Shown in pieces: positions 61,792 to 64,000 of a stretch of 64,000 nt of DNA (position 1 is its first letter; the number at the start of each line of letters is the position of its first letter). Made by a program: the position numbers and the translations under genes. Under the pieces are notes generated by a model that was not told the origin of the DNA, ran no database searches, and saw nothing but the letters and a program-made list of their open reading frames with translations. The stretch spans positions 242,881-306,880 of the forward strand of contig JANUBW010000013.1 of assembly GCA_024809215.1 (NCBI GenBank), read 5' to 3'. The DNA comes from Niastella sp. OAS944 (GTDB lineage Bacteria > Bacteroidota > Bacteroidia > Chitinophagales > Chitinophagaceae).

Positions 61792-62457
61792 ATGAAACAC
61801 CTCTACACCCTCTGCATCTTTGTACGCCTGCGTGCGGCTTCCGCTTCAGCAACCGATCCCGGTGAACAGGAAATTGCCATTGGAAATATTTCTTTCCAAC
61901 GCGCTATAATATTACCGTTAACATTAAAGTCTTTTAATGGCGCATTAAGTAACAATTCGGTTAAACTAAACTGGGAGACATCGCAGGAAACAAACCTCGA
62001 TAAATACATAGTTGAAAAAAGCACAGACGGCGTTAACTGGCAAACATTAACAACGGTTATGGCAGACAATGCCTACGAATACAATGCCGTTGACCTTAAT
62101 GCAGGGCAGATAAATTACTATCGATTGAAACAGGTTGAACTAAATGGCAATTTCACTTATTCGCAAATGATACGAATTCGCAATGCGGAGAATGAAAAAT
62201 TAGCCCTTAAGATCTATCCCAACCCGGTTATCAGCAACGCCAGTATAAATATCAATAGCGAAAGTAAACTGGCTGCACATATTAAAATATACAACCAGTT
62301 TGGAATGCAGTTACAACATTTGCAGCGCTCGCTGATTGTGGGATCAAATAATATTCCGGTGCAAGGCCTCAGTGCTTTACCTGCCGGCACTTATATCATT
62401 GTTGTTGAAGACGACAAACTCAACCGGATAGGCACAACCCGGTTCGTTAAACAATAA
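61792..62457 (+). CDS. T9SS type A sorting domain-containing protein
   Basis: About 221 aa: a short N-terminal region, a fibronectin-like LKSFNGALSNNSVKLNWETSQETNLDKYIVEKSTDGVNW, and a C-terminal type A sorting domain (ALKIYPNPVISNASININSES ... AGTYIIVVEDDKLNRIGTTRFVK). The C-terminal domain directs the protein through the type IX secretion system to the cell surface. The signal peptide (MKHLYTLCIFVRLRAASASA) has a weak hydrophobic core, and the protein is short for a T9SS cargo, so it may be truncated. Start at the ATG at 61792; a longer in-frame start lies at 61750 within the terminator. Confidence 0.78.
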   Translation: MKHLYTLCIFVRLRAASASATDPGEQEIAIGNISFQRAIILPLTLKSFNGALSNNSVKLNWETSQETNLDKYIVEKSTDGVNWQTLTTVMADNAYEYNAVDLNAGQINYYRLKQVELNGNFTYSQMIRIRNAENEKLALKIYPNPVISNASININSESKLAAHIKIYNQFGMQLQHLQRSLIVGSNNIPVQGLSALPAGTYIIVVEDDKLNRIGTTRFVKQ

Positions 62458-62496
62458 CCTCCTCTCTTTTTTACAATAGCCATGACTTGTGCCTTT

Positions 62497-62530
62497 GGCT
62501 CCCGATGCATCGGGGGCCTTTTTATTTTTT
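62497..62530 (+). terminator. Rho-independent terminator
   Basis: GGCTCCCGATGCATCGGGGGCC hairpin followed by TTTTTATTTTTT after the T9SS gene; also lies at the end of the convergent SDR gene. Confidence 0.8.
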
Positions 62531-63350
62531 ATAAGAAAAGATCGGGCATTAGTTTTTGCCCGGGGTTTACGGCGTAATGCGTAAAATCAGTAATGCCCTG
62601 CTGTGACAGTATTTCTTCATCAATAAAGAAATTGCCTGTACATTCCGCAGCCGGGCGTTGCAAAATATGGTAAGCGGCATCGGCTACGATCTCTGGTTTG
62701 CGGCTGCGCTGCACCATCAAATCGCCCCCAACAATATTTTGAATGGCTGCAGTAGCAATAGTTGTTTTGGGCCAAAGAGCATTTACCCCAATACGGTGCG
62801 GTCGTAATTCTTCGGCCAGTCCCAGTACGATCATGCTCATTCCAAACTTACTAATGGTGTAAGCCAAAAAACGGCCAAACCATTCGGGGTTCAGGGTCAA
62901 TGGTGGCGACAGGTTAAGGATATGCGCATTAGTACTCTTTTTTAACGCGGGTAAACACGCTCTGCTCATAAAAAAGGTGCCGCGTACATTTATATCATGC
63001 ATCAGGTCCCACCGCTTAGGCTCCACTTGTTCGGTAGGTGATAAATTAATGGCGCTTGCATTATTGATAAGGATATCTATACCGCCAAATTGATCAACGG
63101 TTGTTTTTACTATTTGCTCAATGCTTTCTTCGAAACGAATATCGCCCTGTATAGGAAGAACCTTGCCTGCTCCTGCTTTTAAAATTTCTTCAGCTGCGGT
63201 ATGAATGGTCCCTTCCAACTTAGGATGCGGCTCCGCTGTTTTTCCAACTATGGCAATATCGGCTCCTTCGGCTGCCAAACGTAAGGCAATCGCTTTTCCT
63301 ATGCCACGTGAACCTCCTGTGATGAGTACTTTTCTTCCTTTGAACTGCAT
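62529..63350 (-). CDS. SDR family oxidoreductase (HSDL2-like)
   Basis: 273 aa short-chain dehydrogenase: KVLITGGSRGIGKAIALRLAAEGADIAIVGKTAEPHPKLEGTIH, NNASAI, YTISKFGMSMIVLGLAEEL with the catalytic Tyr/Lys, and a C-terminal part LMVQRSRKPEIVADAAYHIL. The long KTAEPHPKLEGTI insert and the C-terminal part match the hydroxysteroid-dehydrogenase-like 2 group. Substrate unknown, possibly a fatty acyl or steroid-like ketone. ATG at 63350. Confidence 0.88.
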   Translation of the reverse strand: MQFKGRKVLITGGSRGIGKAIALRLAAEGADIAIVGKTAEPHPKLEGTIHTAAEEILKAGAGKVLPIQGDIRFEESIEQIVKTTVDQFGGIDILINNASAINLSPTEQVEPKRWDLMHDINVRGTFFMSRACLPALKKSTNAHILNLSPPLTLNPEWFGRFLAYTISKFGMSMIVLGLAEELRPHRIGVNALWPKTTIATAAIQNIVGGDLMVQRSRKPEIVADAAYHILQRPAAECTGNFFIDEEILSQQGITDFTHYAVNPGQKLMPDLFL

Positions 63351-63846
63351 AGAATGACTGATTTTTTCTGGTGAATCAATTTGAATGCGCCTTTACAAGT
63401 TATTCTAATTCACCGTTAAACCGAAACTAAAAGTATAAGCCCATTCATACGCTCGTATAATTACGATTTAATGTGTAATTTCTGAAATATATAAATCAAG
63501 CGTTTGTTCGCTTGCAAACCTTAAATTTTAACAATATGTTTGTATACGTCAGATTGATCGATACAAGAACACCAATGTCCAAAAGAAAAACCTGATCCAA
63601 CGATCCGGAAAAACCAACAAAAAATCCAGAAAAACCAAACCGGCCATCCAACCGGCGTAATCCAAGATCCGAGCAAAGACCAAAGTCCAAATGTTCATGT
63701 AAAACCAGTTCTGAATCATTCAATCGAGACATCCAAAAATCCAGGTCCGTAGAAACCAAGTCCATGTATCCTTTGAAATCGAAGTAAAATTTGTACCTCC
63801 TGATGAACCCTGTTCCTTCTTGGTAAGGTTTAGTACAAACTTTTTG
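63351..63846. other. Long non-coding region rich in ATCC/AAACC words
   Basis: No convincing gene on either strand. On the plus strand a 19-codon ORF at 63537 ends in TGA, and the same frame then stays open for about 60 codons of Pro/Lys/Ser-rich sequence; this comes from AATCCAGAAAAACC-type word repeats at about 63596-63740. An inverted pair TTTGTAC / GTACAAA lies at 63790-63835. A strong terminator follows, so a transcript may end here. Confidence 0.45.
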
Positions 63847-63876
63847 AACAATCCCGGAGTTCTTCCCGGGATTGTT
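63847..63876. terminator. Hairpin terminator
   Basis: AACAATCCCGG / CCCGGGATTGTT stem with a T-rich tail on the plus strand; follows the non-coding region, before the last partial gene. Confidence 0.75.
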
Positions 63877-63960
63877 TCTTTATATACATACCCCCAAATA
63901 ATTATAGGATCATGTTGAAAAATTGGGGGATTTAGGAGAAAGTATTTTTTTTGCAGCAAG

Positions 63961-64000
63961 ATGAGTAAAGCACAAGGACAGGATACAGCAAAAGAATTGA
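63961..64000 (+). CDS. N-terminal fragment of a gene leaving the window
   Basis: ATG at 63961 followed by 12 complete sense codons (MSKAQGQDTAKEL) to the window edge, with a T-rich stretch just upstream. Product cannot be identified from these residues. Confidence 0.5.
   Translation, partial: MSKAQGQDTAKEL

Noticed and set aside
63496..63959. Two minus-strand frames of about 80-90 codons near the right edge.
   Set aside because: They lack recognisable domains, cross a terminator and derive from the word-repeat stretch.

Overview
The window is chromosomal DNA of a Bacteroidota bacterium, most likely family Chitinophagaceae (Niastella/Chitinophaga-like). The evidence is a gliding/type IX secretion (T9SS) signature (GldC, a PorG-like barrel, a protein with a type A sorting domain), the cluster nadK-porG-uppS-bamA-ompH-ompH-murI, many Bacteroidota-specific families (DUF4290, DUF2911, DUF1080, TIGR02757, PepSY-like), and TAnnTTTG -7 promoter elements with almost no Shine-Dalgarno sequences. 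I see no phage, insertion sequence, CRISPR array, tRNA or rRNA. Nearly all the sequence is core housekeeping genome.

Layout. 1-6.7 kb: BatD, an SDR, a YjjG-type nucleotidase and a phospholipid block (Psd, lipoprotein, CdsA, CPBP protease). 6.8-16.4 kb: DusB, M28 peptidase, DUF4870, glutathione peroxidase, aldehyde dehydrogenase, GntP permease, TadA, DUF1080, Mn-type superoxide dismutase and a lipoprotein. 16.4-17.3 kb: yidD-rnpA-rpmH. 17.5-27.8 kb: the envelope-biogenesis cluster (CBS, TamA-like, NadK, PorG, UppS, BamA, two OmpH/Skp, MurI). 27.9-30.4 kb: hydrolase, CvpA, YqeY, GldC. 31-37.1 kb: DUF4290, MurA, Gmk, CorC-like, TatC, RpiB. 37.2-37.9 kb: a non-coding array of 21-bp repeats. 37.9-47.5 kb: a charged secreted protein, a deoxyhypusine synthase-like enzyme, two PepSY-like proteins, AcpH, two DUF2911 proteins, AsnB, a transsulfuration enzyme and TIGR02757. 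47.5-58 kb: a TonB-type receptor, two proteins of unknown role, lipid hydroxylase and desaturase, a GH9-polysaccharide deacetylase fusion and a beta-lactamase-fold protein. 58-64 kb: FAH-family hydrolase, flavin reductase, LysS, a T9SS substrate, an SDR and the first codons of a gene leaving the window.

The least explained signal is between the genes. Many intergenic gaps carry a short, locally reiterated word of 6-10 bp, often followed by its inverted complement, so the gap can fold as an imperfect hairpin. The word differs from gap to gap but falls into a few classes. In addition, 37.2-37.9 kb holds a degenerate array in exact 21-bp phase whose minus strand reads as heptad peptide repeats broken by stops. 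Other points of note are a MurA with Asp in place of the usual catalytic-loop Cys, a GH9-NodB fusion, a deoxyhypusine synthase-like protein keeping the catalytic Lys, and a BatD gene whose signal peptide has no standard start codon.
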